Positions 24,140 to 32,211 of a DNA stretch of 64,000 bases are shown piece by piece. This DNA comes from Actinomadura barringtoniae (GTDB lineage: Bacteria; Actinomycetota; Actinomycetes; Streptosporangiales; Streptosporangiaceae): NCBI RefSeq assembly GCF_017573505.1, contig NZ_JAGEOJ010000001.1, forward strand, positions 620,001 through 684,000, in the 5' to 3' direction. A program made the position numbers and the translations under genes. Under the pieces are notes generated by a model. The model was not told the origin of the DNA and did no database searches. It was given only the letters and a program-made list of their open reading frames with translations. The number at the start of each line of letters is the position of its first letter. Position 1 is the stretch's first letter.

Positions 24140-25915
24140 TCACCCGGCCCGGCACCGGCCCACGGCGGCCGCCCGGTCCGCTCCAACCGTCCGGCTCGCC
24201 GTCGCCGGACCGGCCGCCCCGAGCGTCCGGCACGCGCCGGGCGGGCGGAGCCGGACGACCGCCGCCGACGGGGGCGAGGTGACCCTGGCGCCCGTCTCGG
24301 CCTCGCCGGTGGCGACCGCACGGTTGACGATCTTGCCTCGGCGTACGTCCCGCCGGGTGACGGTGTAGGTGGCAGTGCAGGTCACGGCCTCGCCCGGATC
24401 GAGCGAGCGCGCGGCGGCCGGGCAGGTGGGTGAGAGCCGCTTCCCACCGCCGCTGAACGACAGCTCCCGGATGGCGACGTTCTCGACCGTCGTCCCGCCC
24501 GTGTTGGTGACCGTGAACCTGTACCGGATCCTCGTTCCGGCCGCTCCCAAGGCGGGCGTCGCCGACTTGACGAGCTTGAGGCTCGGCGGGTCGAGCACGA
24601 CCCCCGGGAGAGGCGTGTGGACGACCTTGACCTCGCTGCCGTCCGGAGGCGACGTCACCGTTCCGCCGCCGGGGTCCTCGCCCGTCGCCGACGCCGTGTT
24701 GGTGATCGCTCCCAGCCCCATGTCGGCCTGCGTGGCCTTGTAGATCATCGCGCAGGTCATCGACGTTCCGACGGCGAGCGTCGTCTCGGGGCAGGTCACC
24801 GGGCCCGGCCTCCCCGTTCCGGAGAACGCGTCCTCGCGGACGGAAACGCCGGTCAGGGTGACGTTGCCGGTGTTGGTGACCAGGAAGGTGTACGTGACCC
24901 TCTCGCCGGGCGCGTGAACGACCTTCGGCGATGCGGACTTGGCGATGGTGAGGGCCGGGGCCGGGTCGGCCGGCACCTTGGTCTGAGACGGCGGCGAGGT
25001 CGGCGGAGGGATGGTGCCCGGCGGCGTCCCGGTCGCGGTGGCGGCGTTGGTCACCTTGCCCGCGTCCACGTCCGCCTGCGTGACCGTGTACGTCCCGCTG
25101 CAGGTGACCGTGGCCCCTGGCAGGAGCTTGGCCGCCTTGGCCGGGCAGGTGGGCTTGGGCGGGGTCCCCGATCCCGAGAACGCGGTCTCGGTCACCGTCA
25201 CGTCCGTCAGGGCGACGTTGCCGGTGTTGGTGACCGCGAAGGAATAGGTGAGGACGAGCCCGACCTTGAGCACGGGGTTCGTGGGCGACACAGACTTGGT
25301 GAGCTTGATCGAGGGGTCGGGCGGGATGGTGACCGTTGAGGTGCACGCCCCGGGCTCGCAGTCGCCCGGATTCGCCGGTGTGAGCACGTTGACCAGCGAG
25401 CGGTCCCCGGCGACCGGGTTCTTGAGCTTCACGCTGTAGGTGATCGTGGCCGTGGCGCCGGCGGCGAGATCGCCCGTCCAGATCAGCTTGGGCGAGGCGA
25501 AGCGGACGGCGCCCTTGGTCACCCTGGCGTCCCTGTCGTACACCGCGTCGTCCAGCACCTTGGTGAGGTCGTCGGTGAAGGTGCGCCCGGTGACGGCGAC
25601 CGTGCCGGTGTTCGCGACCGTCACCGTGTAGGTCACCTTGTCGCCGGGCCCGGCCTCGGTCTTGTCCGCCTTCTTGGAGATCTCGACCCGCTCCACCCCG
25701 ACCGACGAGGCGCAGTCCGGGGCCGTCGATCCCGCCGGGCAGCCGCCGTCGTCGCTGACCACGGTGTTGGCCAGGACCCCGGCCTTGCAGTCCTTGCCGC
25801 TCCCCGGCGGGCAGTCGGCCCGGTGGGCGCTGGACCGGGCCGGCTGAACGCCGGCCAGGCTTGCCAGGCCCAGAGTCAGCGAGACGGCCAGCGCCACGAT
25901 GATCGTTCTGTGCAT
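24140..25915 (-). CDS. Secreted DUF11-repeat protein
   Basis: 591 aa. Signal peptide (about 1-28). One module with DDLTKVLDDAVYDRDA (about 80-195), then three modules of a second type with KSxSP at the start and a strand such as AFSGSG or AFSGTG (about 205-530), each opening with a lysine-containing strand and ending TNAA or VNRA. The C-terminal 35 residues are Ala/Arg/Gly rich, with no sorting signal. AGGAAGG precedes the ATG. Convergent partner of the 21046 gene. Confidence 0.83.
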   Translation of the reverse strand: MHRTIIVALAVSLTLGLASLAGVQPARSSAHRADCPPGSGKDCKAGVLANTVVSDDGGCPAGSTAPDCASSVGVERVEISKKADKTEAGPGDKVTYTVTVANTGTVAVTGRTFTDDLTKVLDDAVYDRDARVTKGAVRFASPKLIWTGDLAAGATATITYSVKLKNPVAGDRSLVNVLTPANPGDCEPGACTSTVTIPPDPSIKLTKSVSPTNPVLKVGLVLTYSFAVTNTGNVALTDVTVTETAFSGSGTPPKPTCPAKAAKLLPGATVTCSGTYTVTQADVDAGKVTNAATATGTPPGTIPPPTSPPSQTKVPADPAPALTIAKSASPKVVHAPGERVTYTFLVTNTGNVTLTGVSVREDAFSGTGRPGPVTCPETTLAVGTSMTCAMIYKATQADMGLGAITNTASATGEDPGGGTVTSPPDGSEVKVVHTPLPGVVLDPPSLKLVKSATPALGAAGTRIRYRFTVTNTGGTTVENVAIRELSFSGGGKRLSPTCPAAARSLDPGEAVTCTATYTVTRRDVRRGKIVNRAVATGEAETGARVTSPPSAAVVRLRPPGACRTLGAAGPATASRTVGADRAAAVGRCRAG

Positions 25916-26076
25916 CTCACGCCTTCCTCGGGCCGCCGAGTCCGCCGCCCGCGGATCAGTCGATCAAGGAAATACCTCAGACGGGATCGCCGGGGACTCC
26001 GGCGACCCTCTTGAGGGCATCGCTTGAACCAATCCAGGGAAGAGCCAGGAGAACCGGCGCGATCAGGGGGGGAAGC

Positions 26077-27264
26077 GTGCCGAATCCGAAGTCCCGTGGC
26101 GGCAGGTGGCGCGGCATCGTCGCGGCCGTCCTGATCGTCGTGGGCTGTCTGCTGGTGCCGGTGAGCGTGCTGGCCGTGTGGTCGAGCAACCAGGTCTCCG
26201 ACACCGGTCGCTATGTCGACACCGTCGCACCGCTGGCCTCCGAGCCGCCCGTGCAGAACGCGATCGCGAACAGGGTCACCGACGCTGTGACCGAGCAGCT
26301 CGACGTGCCCTCGGCGGTGAACGGCGCGATCGACGCACTGGAGAAGCAGGGGCTGCCCGCGAAACTGGGCGAACGGCTCAGCGCCGTGTCGGGGCCGGTG
26401 AGCGAGGGCGTGGACGGCTTCGTTCACGACAAGACCCTGCAGGTCGTCCAGAGCCCGGCGTTCGCCAAGGTCTGGACCGAGGTCAACAGGGCCGCCCACC
26501 AGCAGATCGACCGGGTCCTGTCCGGGAACGGCTCGGACATGCTGAAGACCGAGGGCGACACGATCACGGTGGACCTCGGCCCGGTGGTCCAGCTCGTCAA
26601 GCAGCAGCTCGTCGACGCCGGCCTGAACGTCGCGAACGCCATCCCGGACGTCCACCCCACCTACCCGATCGCGCAGTCCGACGCGCTGGTCAAGGCGCAG
26701 CGCGGCTACAAGCTGCTCAACGCGCTCGGCTGGATCGCACCGATCCTGGCGCTGTTCCTGCTCGCCGCGGGCGTCTTCGTGGCCCGCGACCGGCGCAGGG
26801 CGCTCGTCGGCGCGGGGCTGGGCGTCGCCATCGCCATGGCCCTGCTCGGCGCCGGCCTGATCGTCGGGCGGCACGTCTTCCTCGACCAGGTGGCCGACCG
26901 GGCGGCGGGCGAGGCCTTTTACGACACGCTCGTCCGCTTCGTACGCGACGGGCTGCGGGCACTGCTGGTGCTCGGGCTCGTCGTGGCCGCGGGCGCCTAC
27001 CTGTCCGGACCGTCCTCCACGGCCGTGCGCGTCCGCACGTTCTTCACCAGAACGCTGGGCCGGGGAGACAGGGGAAGCACCTGGGTCGGCGGCCACAAGG
27101 GACTTCTCAGAGCCGCGGTCGTGGCCGTCGCCGTTCTGGCGCTGGCCTTCTGGGACCGCCCCACCGGCCTGGTCGTCCTGACCCTGACCCTCCTGGTGGT
27201 CATCGGCCTGGCGCTCATCGAGCTCCTGGGCAGAACGGACTCCGGCAAGCCCGAAGCGGCCTGA
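26077..27264 (+). CDS. Integral membrane protein with extracytoplasmic domain
   Basis: 395 aa. First membrane helix at about 12-37 (IVAAVLIVVGCLLVPVSVLA), an external helical domain to about 210 (beginning WSSNQVSDTGRYVDTVAPLA), then about five membrane helices to residue 385. This matches a common actinobacterial membrane family of unknown function with the V-x-DT-x-RYVxTVAPLA motif. The GTG at 26077 is chosen for the GGGGGGAAGC immediately upstream; 26011 lacks a ribosome site. It ends two bases from the stop of the convergent LURP-one gene. Confidence 0.8.
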   Translation: MPNPKSRGGRWRGIVAAVLIVVGCLLVPVSVLAVWSSNQVSDTGRYVDTVAPLASEPPVQNAIANRVTDAVTEQLDVPSAVNGAIDALEKQGLPAKLGERLSAVSGPVSEGVDGFVHDKTLQVVQSPAFAKVWTEVNRAAHQQIDRVLSGNGSDMLKTEGDTITVDLGPVVQLVKQQLVDAGLNVANAIPDVHPTYPIAQSDALVKAQRGYKLLNALGWIAPILALFLLAAGVFVARDRRRALVGAGLGVAIAMALLGAGLIVGRHVFLDQVADRAAGEAFYDTLVRFVRDGLRALLVLGLVVAAGAYLSGPSSTAVRVRTFFTRTLGRGDRGSTWVGGHKGLLRAAVVAVAVLALAFWDRPTGLVVLTLTLLVVIGLALIELLGRTDSGKPEAA

Positions 27265-27266
27265 GG

Positions 27267-27791
27267 TCAGCGGTGCTCGTGGCTGATCGCGTCGATGCAG
27301 ATCACGATGGCCAGCAGGAGCGGAACGTCCTCGCCCTGGACGATCGAGACCCCGTAGGTGTCGCGGACGCGCATCCAGTGCTTGTTGATCTGGGCGATGT
27401 CGGTGCCGTCGCGCCGGATCGAGTAGTCGTGGTCGAGGATGTTGCCGTGGGCGCGCAGCTCGCCGGCGTCGCCCAGGTCGATCGCGAAGCGGTCGCGGAA
27501 CCCGACGAGGTTCTTGTGCAGGGTGGCGGCCTTCTCGTCGCCGCGTTCGATGACGAACGTGTCGCGCACCCGGAGGACCTTGCTGTGAATGCGCAGCAGC
27601 TCGTGCCCTGAGGCGTCCTCGAACACGAACGTCTTGCGCAGCCGCAGCAACTTCCCGTCGACATGGAACGCCTTCTGGCCGACCCCGTTCTCGATCCAGT
27701 AGTCGTCGCCGATCGACAGCATCTTCTGCCGCATCTGGTACATGGAGGTGACCGCCGGCGGCTGAGCCTCCTGCTGCTTACGCCCGAACAT
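27267..27791 (-). CDS. LURP-one-related (Tubby-like) protein
   Basis: 174 aa. The whole length matches the LOR/Tubby-like fold: YQMRQKMLSIGDDYWIENG, FHVDGKLLRLRKTFVFEDA, ELLRIHSKVLRVRDTFVIER, then DRFAIDLGDAGELRAHGN and a last hydrophobic strand LLLAIVICIDAIS. Often a membrane- or lipid-associated beta barrel; function unknown. GGGAGG lies just before ATG at 27791. The same frame stays open for another 1.2 kb upstream only because it runs antisense to the permease gene. Confidence 0.85.
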   Translation of the reverse strand: MFGRKQQEAQPPAVTSMYQMRQKMLSIGDDYWIENGVGQKAFHVDGKLLRLRKTFVFEDASGHELLRIHSKVLRVRDTFVIERGDEKAATLHKNLVGFRDRFAIDLGDAGELRAHGNILDHDYSIRRDGTDIAQINKHWMRVRDTYGVSIVQGEDVPLLLAIVICIDAISHEHR

Positions 27792-27953
27792 CGCGCCTCC
27801 CGAGGGCCTCGGCACCGTTTTGAGCGAGACGGCCCATGCGTCCCAAATTCCCTGAAAGCCGGTAAAAGCAAGGCTTGCGGACCGCAAAGGCTCCGCTCGC
27901 GAAGGCCAGGCCGGGCGTGGCGGGTGATCACATCGGGGTAGGTCCTGGCCGCG

Positions 27954-29678
27954 ATGAACGGACTCGACGAGCTGCGGCGGCTGGGCGGGCGACTGGGCAA
28001 GCGGCTGGGCAGGCCGAGCCCGCGTGACATCGTGGCCGGGCTGGTCACCGGGCTCTTCAGCATCCCCGAGGGGATGGCGTACGCGAGCATCGGCGGGTTC
28101 AACCCCGTCCTCGGCCTCTACTCCGGCATCGTCCCGACCATCGTCGGCGCGCTGACCGCGCGTACCGTCCTGATGGTCACCACGCTCACCAGCGCGATCG
28201 CGCTGTCGGCGCAGAGCGTGCTCGCCGAGGCCGGGCTCGACCCGCACGACCTGGGCAACGTCGCCACGCTGACCGTCATGGTCGGCGCGGTCATGCTGCT
28301 CTTCGGGGTGCTGCGGCTGGGCGCCGTGATGAGCTTCGTCTCCAACGCGGTGATGACCGGCTTCACCACCGGCATCGCCGTCCAGATCATCGTCGGTGTC
28401 CTCGGCGACGCGACCGGCTACGACCCGCACGGCCACAACAAGCTCCGCCAGATCTGGGACTGGATCGCCCACATCGGCTCGTGGAAGCTCTCCGCCGTCC
28501 TCGTCGCGATCGGCACCATCGCGGTGTGGGCGGTGACGTCGCGCGTACGGCCGCTGCGCGGGATCGCCACCCTGATCGCGCTGCTGGCCCTGACCGTCGT
28601 CGTGGCCGTGATCGGGGTCAAGGTCGAACTCGTCCGCGACATCGCCAAGATCCCGTCCTCGCTGCCCGTACCCCATCTGCCGGACCTGGCGGCGGTGCCG
28701 GACCTGGCCCTCGGGGCGGTCGCGGTGGCGCTCGTCGCGCTCGCCCAGGCCGCCGGGATCGGCGCGGCCGTCCCGAACCCCGACGGCAGCCGCAGCAGCC
28801 TGAACGGCGACTTCACCGCCCAGGGCCTGGCCAACCTGTCCGGCGGGTTCTTCCAGGCCCTGCCCACGGGCGGCTCGCTGTCCCGTACGGGGGTCGCCAC
28901 CGGCGCGGGCGCCCGCGGCCCGTGGGCGGGCGTGTTCGCGGGCGTCTGGCTGGCGCTCGTCGTGGTGACCCTCGGGCACTACGCCGAGCTGATCCCGATG
29001 CCCGTCATCGGCGGCCTCATCCTGGTCGTCGGCGGCGAGCTGGTCTGGGAACGCCGCCACGACATCCGGCTCGTCCTGCGTACGTCATGGCTGTCGGCGT
29101 CCGCCATGATCGTCACGTTCCTGGCCACCACCCAGCTCCCGCTCCAGCAGGCGATCCTCCTCGGCGCCGCACTGTCGCTGCTGCTGTTCTGTGTCAGGAT
29201 CTCGCGCGAGGCCCGCCTCATGCGCCTGACCCCCGGACCGGACGCCGGCCATTGGAGCGTCACCGACCTGCCCGAACGTCTGGAACCCGGCGACGTGGTC
29301 GTCCTGCACTACGCGGGCGTCAGCTTCTTCGCCGAACTCGGCCGCATCAACGACGCCTGGCCGCGGACCGACGACGCTCGCGGAGCGGTTCTCATCCTGA
29401 GCGTCCGCGTTCTCCCCGACGTTCCGTCCTCCGCCGTCATGAAGGTCTTCCAGCGCCGCGCACGCGAGCTCCAGGCCGGGGGCGGGACGCTGATGATCGC
29501 CGGGGTCTCGCCCGCGCTGAAGCGCCTGCTGGACGAGACGGGCACGACGGCGGTCATCGGAGCGGACAACATCTTCCCCGCCGAGCCGGAGATCTTCGCG
29601 CCGCTCGACAAGGCCTACGCCCGGGCCACCCGTTCCGGCGGCGGACCACCGGAACGGGCGGCGGGCGTCACGGCGTGA
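27954..29678 (+). CDS. SulP-family anion permease with STAS domain
   Basis: 574 aa. N-terminal SulP signature GLVTGLFSIPEGMAYASIGG and NPVLGLYSGIVPTIVGALTA, about 10-12 membrane segments to residue 425, then a cytoplasmic STAS domain (about 440-555; GDVVVLHYAGVSFFAELGRI). The family imports sulfate or other anions. Its 3' end overlaps by 11 bases the convergent alkyl sulfatase gene, which would release sulfate: a plausible functional pair, though substrate is inferred. No strong ribosome site is seen before the ATG. Confidence 0.87.
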   Translation: MNGLDELRRLGGRLGKRLGRPSPRDIVAGLVTGLFSIPEGMAYASIGGFNPVLGLYSGIVPTIVGALTARTVLMVTTLTSAIALSAQSVLAEAGLDPHDLGNVATLTVMVGAVMLLFGVLRLGAVMSFVSNAVMTGFTTGIAVQIIVGVLGDATGYDPHGHNKLRQIWDWIAHIGSWKLSAVLVAIGTIAVWAVTSRVRPLRGIATLIALLALTVVVAVIGVKVELVRDIAKIPSSLPVPHLPDLAAVPDLALGAVAVALVALAQAAGIGAAVPNPDGSRSSLNGDFTAQGLANLSGGFFQALPTGGSLSRTGVATGAGARGPWAGVFAGVWLALVVVTLGHYAELIPMPVIGGLILVVGGELVWERRHDIRLVLRTSWLSASAMIVTFLATTQLPLQQAILLGAALSLLLFCVRISREARLMRLTPGPDAGHWSVTDLPERLEPGDVVVLHYAGVSFFAELGRINDAWPRTDDARGAVLILSVRVLPDVPSSAVMKVFQRRARELQAGGGTLMIAGVSPALKRLLDETGTTAVIGADNIFPAEPEIFAPLDKAYARATRSGGGPPERAAGVTA

Positions 29679-31476
29679 CGATGTTGAAGTTGGGGTCGAC
29701 GTCGTCGAGCAGGCCGATCAGCGTGGTGACGGCCTGCCGGTCGCCGTCGGCCTGGACGCCGTCCATGTTCTGCGTGGCGACCATCGCGAGCAGCTGCGGC
29801 TTGGTCAGGGTCATGGTGAGGTCGGCCGGGGTGCCGTCGTGGGCGTGGGACTGGGTGAGCACGCCGTTGGCCAGGCTGAGCCTGATCTCTTCCTTCAGGT
29901 CGGTGAAGTTCCAGTCGATGGTCAGCCGCGAGTCCCAGGCGCGCGGACCGTTGATCCTGATGGCCAGCGAGTCGAAGATCTGCTCGACGCTCAGGGCCCT
30001 GGCCACGTCCGGGCTCGCGGTGTCGAGGACGTTGTCCTGCTTGTCACCGCGCAGCTCCATCGCGCCTTGCAGGAAGAAGTTGCGCCACGTTCCGTTCTCG
30101 CTGCCCTGCCCCAGCTTGTCGTAGACATCGGCGAGCAGGTCGCGGGCGTCGGTGTTGCCGGCGTCGGCGAAGATCACGTAGTTGAGCACCTGCGCGGCCC
30201 AGCGCAGCTCGCCCGCCTCGTACGCCGCCTTGGCCTTGGGCAGGATCGCCTCCGCGCCGCCCATGAACTCCACGTGCTTCTTCGCCGACTCCTCGGGCGG
30301 CAGTTCCCACAGATGGGCGGGGTTGCCGTCGTACCAGCCCATGTAGCGCTGGTAGATGGCCTTGACGTTGTGGGAGACCGAGCCGTAGTAGCCGCGGGCG
30401 TGCCAGGCCTGGTCCAGCGCGGGCGGCAGTTCGATCATCTCCGCGATCTCGGCGCCGGTGTATCCCTGGTTGAGCATGCGGAGCGTCTGGTCGTGCAGGT
30501 AGGCGTACAGGTCGCGCTGCTCCGACAGGAACGTGGTCAGCTCCCGAGTGCCCCAGGTGGGCCAGTGGTGCGAGGCGAACAGCACGTCGGCGTCGGCGGC
30601 GAACATCTCGATCGCCTCGGTCAGGTAGTGGGCCCAGATCCGAGGGTCGCGGACCAGCGCCCCGCGCAGCGTCAGAACGTTGTGCAGGTTGTGGGTGGCG
30701 TTCTCGGCCATGCACAGCGCACGCCGCTCGGGGAAGGAGAAGTTCATCTCCGCCGGGGCCTCGGTGCCCGGGGTGAGCTGGAAGACGATCCGGACGCCGT
30801 CCACGACCTCCTCCTGGCCGGTCTCGGTGACCAGCAGGGTCGGCTCGATCAGCGAGATCGTGCCGGTGGAGGTGGTCTGGCCGAGCCCCGCGCCGATGTG
30901 ACCGGCCGGGCTCTTGGGCAGCTCGGCCCCGTACATGAAGATGGCCCGGCGGTTCATCGCGGTGCCCGCGTAGACGTTCTCGGCGACCGCGTGCTCCAGG
31001 AACCCGGACGGCGCAATGATCGGGATGTCCGCGCCCTCGGGCACCACGCCGCGTACGCCGCCGAAGTGGTCGGCGTGCGAGTGGCTGTAGATGACCGCGG
31101 TCACCGGCCGGTCTCCCCGGTGCTCCTGGTAGAGGGCCAGCGCCGCCGCCGCACACTCGTTCGACAGGAGCGGGTCCACGACGATGACGCCCGTGTCGCC
31201 TTCGATGAACGAGATGTTGGACAGGTCGAATCCGCGGACCTGATAGATCCCCTCGGCCACCTGGTAAAGGCCGTGCTTGGCGGTGAGCTGGGACTGCCGC
31301 CACAGGCTGGGGTTCGCCGTGTCCGGGCATTCCGCGTCCAGGAACGCGTAGGCCTCGAAGTCCCACACCGTCCCGCCCGACGCGCTCTTGATGACCGGTT
31401 CCGACGTCGAGCCGATGAACCCCTTGTCGGCGTTCTCGAAGTCGGTCCGGTCCTCGAGCGGCGGCAGAGCGTTCAC
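29668..31476 (-). CDS. Alkyl sulfatase (SdsA1/BDS1-like metallo-beta-lactamase family)
   Basis: 602 aa. Zinc motifs SHSHADHFGG, MAENATHNLHNV and ASHHWPTWG, the helical dimerisation region (GYYGSVSHNVKAIYQRYMGWYDGNP), and a C-terminal SCP2-like domain (about 480-600) that binds alkyl chains. It hydrolyses alkyl sulfates such as SDS to alcohol and sulfate. Unlike the Pseudomonas enzyme it has no signal peptide, so it is probably cytoplasmic. The GTG at 31476 follows AAGGAG. Confidence 0.92.
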   Translation of the reverse strand: MNALPPLEDRTDFENADKGFIGSTSEPVIKSASGGTVWDFEAYAFLDAECPDTANPSLWRQSQLTAKHGLYQVAEGIYQVRGFDLSNISFIEGDTGVIVVDPLLSNECAAAALALYQEHRGDRPVTAVIYSHSHADHFGGVRGVVPEGADIPIIAPSGFLEHAVAENVYAGTAMNRRAIFMYGAELPKSPAGHIGAGLGQTTSTGTISLIEPTLLVTETGQEEVVDGVRIVFQLTPGTEAPAEMNFSFPERRALCMAENATHNLHNVLTLRGALVRDPRIWAHYLTEAIEMFAADADVLFASHHWPTWGTRELTTFLSEQRDLYAYLHDQTLRMLNQGYTGAEIAEMIELPPALDQAWHARGYYGSVSHNVKAIYQRYMGWYDGNPAHLWELPPEESAKKHVEFMGGAEAILPKAKAAYEAGELRWAAQVLNYVIFADAGNTDARDLLADVYDKLGQGSENGTWRNFFLQGAMELRGDKQDNVLDTASPDVARALSVEQIFDSLAIRINGPRAWDSRLTIDWNFTDLKEEIRLSLANGVLTQSHAHDGTPADLTMTLTKPQLLAMVATQNMDGVQADGDRQAVTTLIGLLDDVDPNFNIVTP

Positions 31477-31626
31477 AGCTTCTCCTTCGGTGGGGTGTTC
31501 GTTGTCTTTTCCTCCTTGTTTCCAGGCTTCACTAAAGAGACAACCCCTGGGGCGTCCAATTCAGCTTTGCATCTCATTTACCGATCGCTGCCGTTCGAAT
31601 TTCCCCGAACGGGAGATATGGCTTCC

Positions 31627-32025
31627 ATGGATGATTACCCGCTGCTCAACCTCTTCTGGACCATGCTCTGGTTCTTCCTCTGGGTCATGTGGCTGTTCCT
31701 GCTGTTCCGCGTGATCATGGACATCTTCAGCAGCGACGACCTCAGCGGCTGGGGCAAGGCCGGCTGGACGGTCCTGGTGCTCGTCCTGCCCTACCTCGGC
31801 GTGCTGATCTACCTCATCGCCAGGGGCGCCTCGATGACCAGGCGCCAGGCGGAGCAGGCGGCCAAGCAGGAACAGACGTTCCAGAACTACATCCGCGAGA
31901 CCGCGGGCACCGCGGGGTCCGCTCCGAACACCGCCGAGCAGCTGGAGAAGTTCGCCGACCTGAAGGCCCGCGGCGAGATCACCGACGAGGAATACCAGCA
32001 GGCCAAGACGAAGATCCTCACCTGA
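31627..32025 (+). CDS. Membrane protein with SHOCT domain
   Basis: 132 aa. Two membrane helices (about 8-30 LWFFLWVMWLFLLFRVIM and 45-65 VLVLVLPYLGVLIYLIA) with the PLDc_N-like sequence SDDLSGWGKAGW between them, then a cytoplasmic linker and a C-terminal SHOCT motif EQLEKFADLKARGEITDEEY. SHOCT often mediates oligomerisation or nucleic-acid binding. ATG at 31618 and at 31627 are both possible; the latter has a better distance to GGGAG and matches family N-termini (MDDYPLLN). Confidence 0.85.
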   Translation: MDDYPLLNLFWTMLWFFLWVMWLFLLFRVIMDIFSSDDLSGWGKAGWTVLVLVLPYLGVLIYLIARGASMTRRQAEQAAKQEQTFQNYIRETAGTAGSAPNTAEQLEKFADLKARGEITDEEYQQAKTKILT

Positions 32026-32211
32026 GCGGGGTACTCCCCTTTGCATGATCGACCAGAGAAGTTGATCAACAGATGACGGGGCCGCGCGCGACATCGCCCG
32101 CCCGCTCGGGCAGGACTCACGGGAAAGCGAATCACCCCGCGGTGACCGGCGGATCGGCACGACGCGGCCTGTGACCGCTCGGCAGTTCGTCTATTTCGGG
32201 GAGTGACCGCT

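Noticed and set aside
20845..24321. 1158-residue minus-strand open frame under the 21046 gene
   Set aside because: Arg/Gly/Val-rich antisense translation of a high-GC gene; the plus frame has a signal peptide and clear domains.
27792..29060. Long minus-strand open frame continuing upstream of the LURP-one gene
   Set aside because: It is antisense to the SulP permease, has the composition of a shadow frame (D/G/R/H rich), and the LURP-one gene has its own ribosome site at 27791.
29839..31560. Plus-strand open frame running into the SHOCT gene
   Set aside because: It is antisense to the alkyl sulfatase, which has all metal-binding motifs; only the end from 31627 is a real gene.
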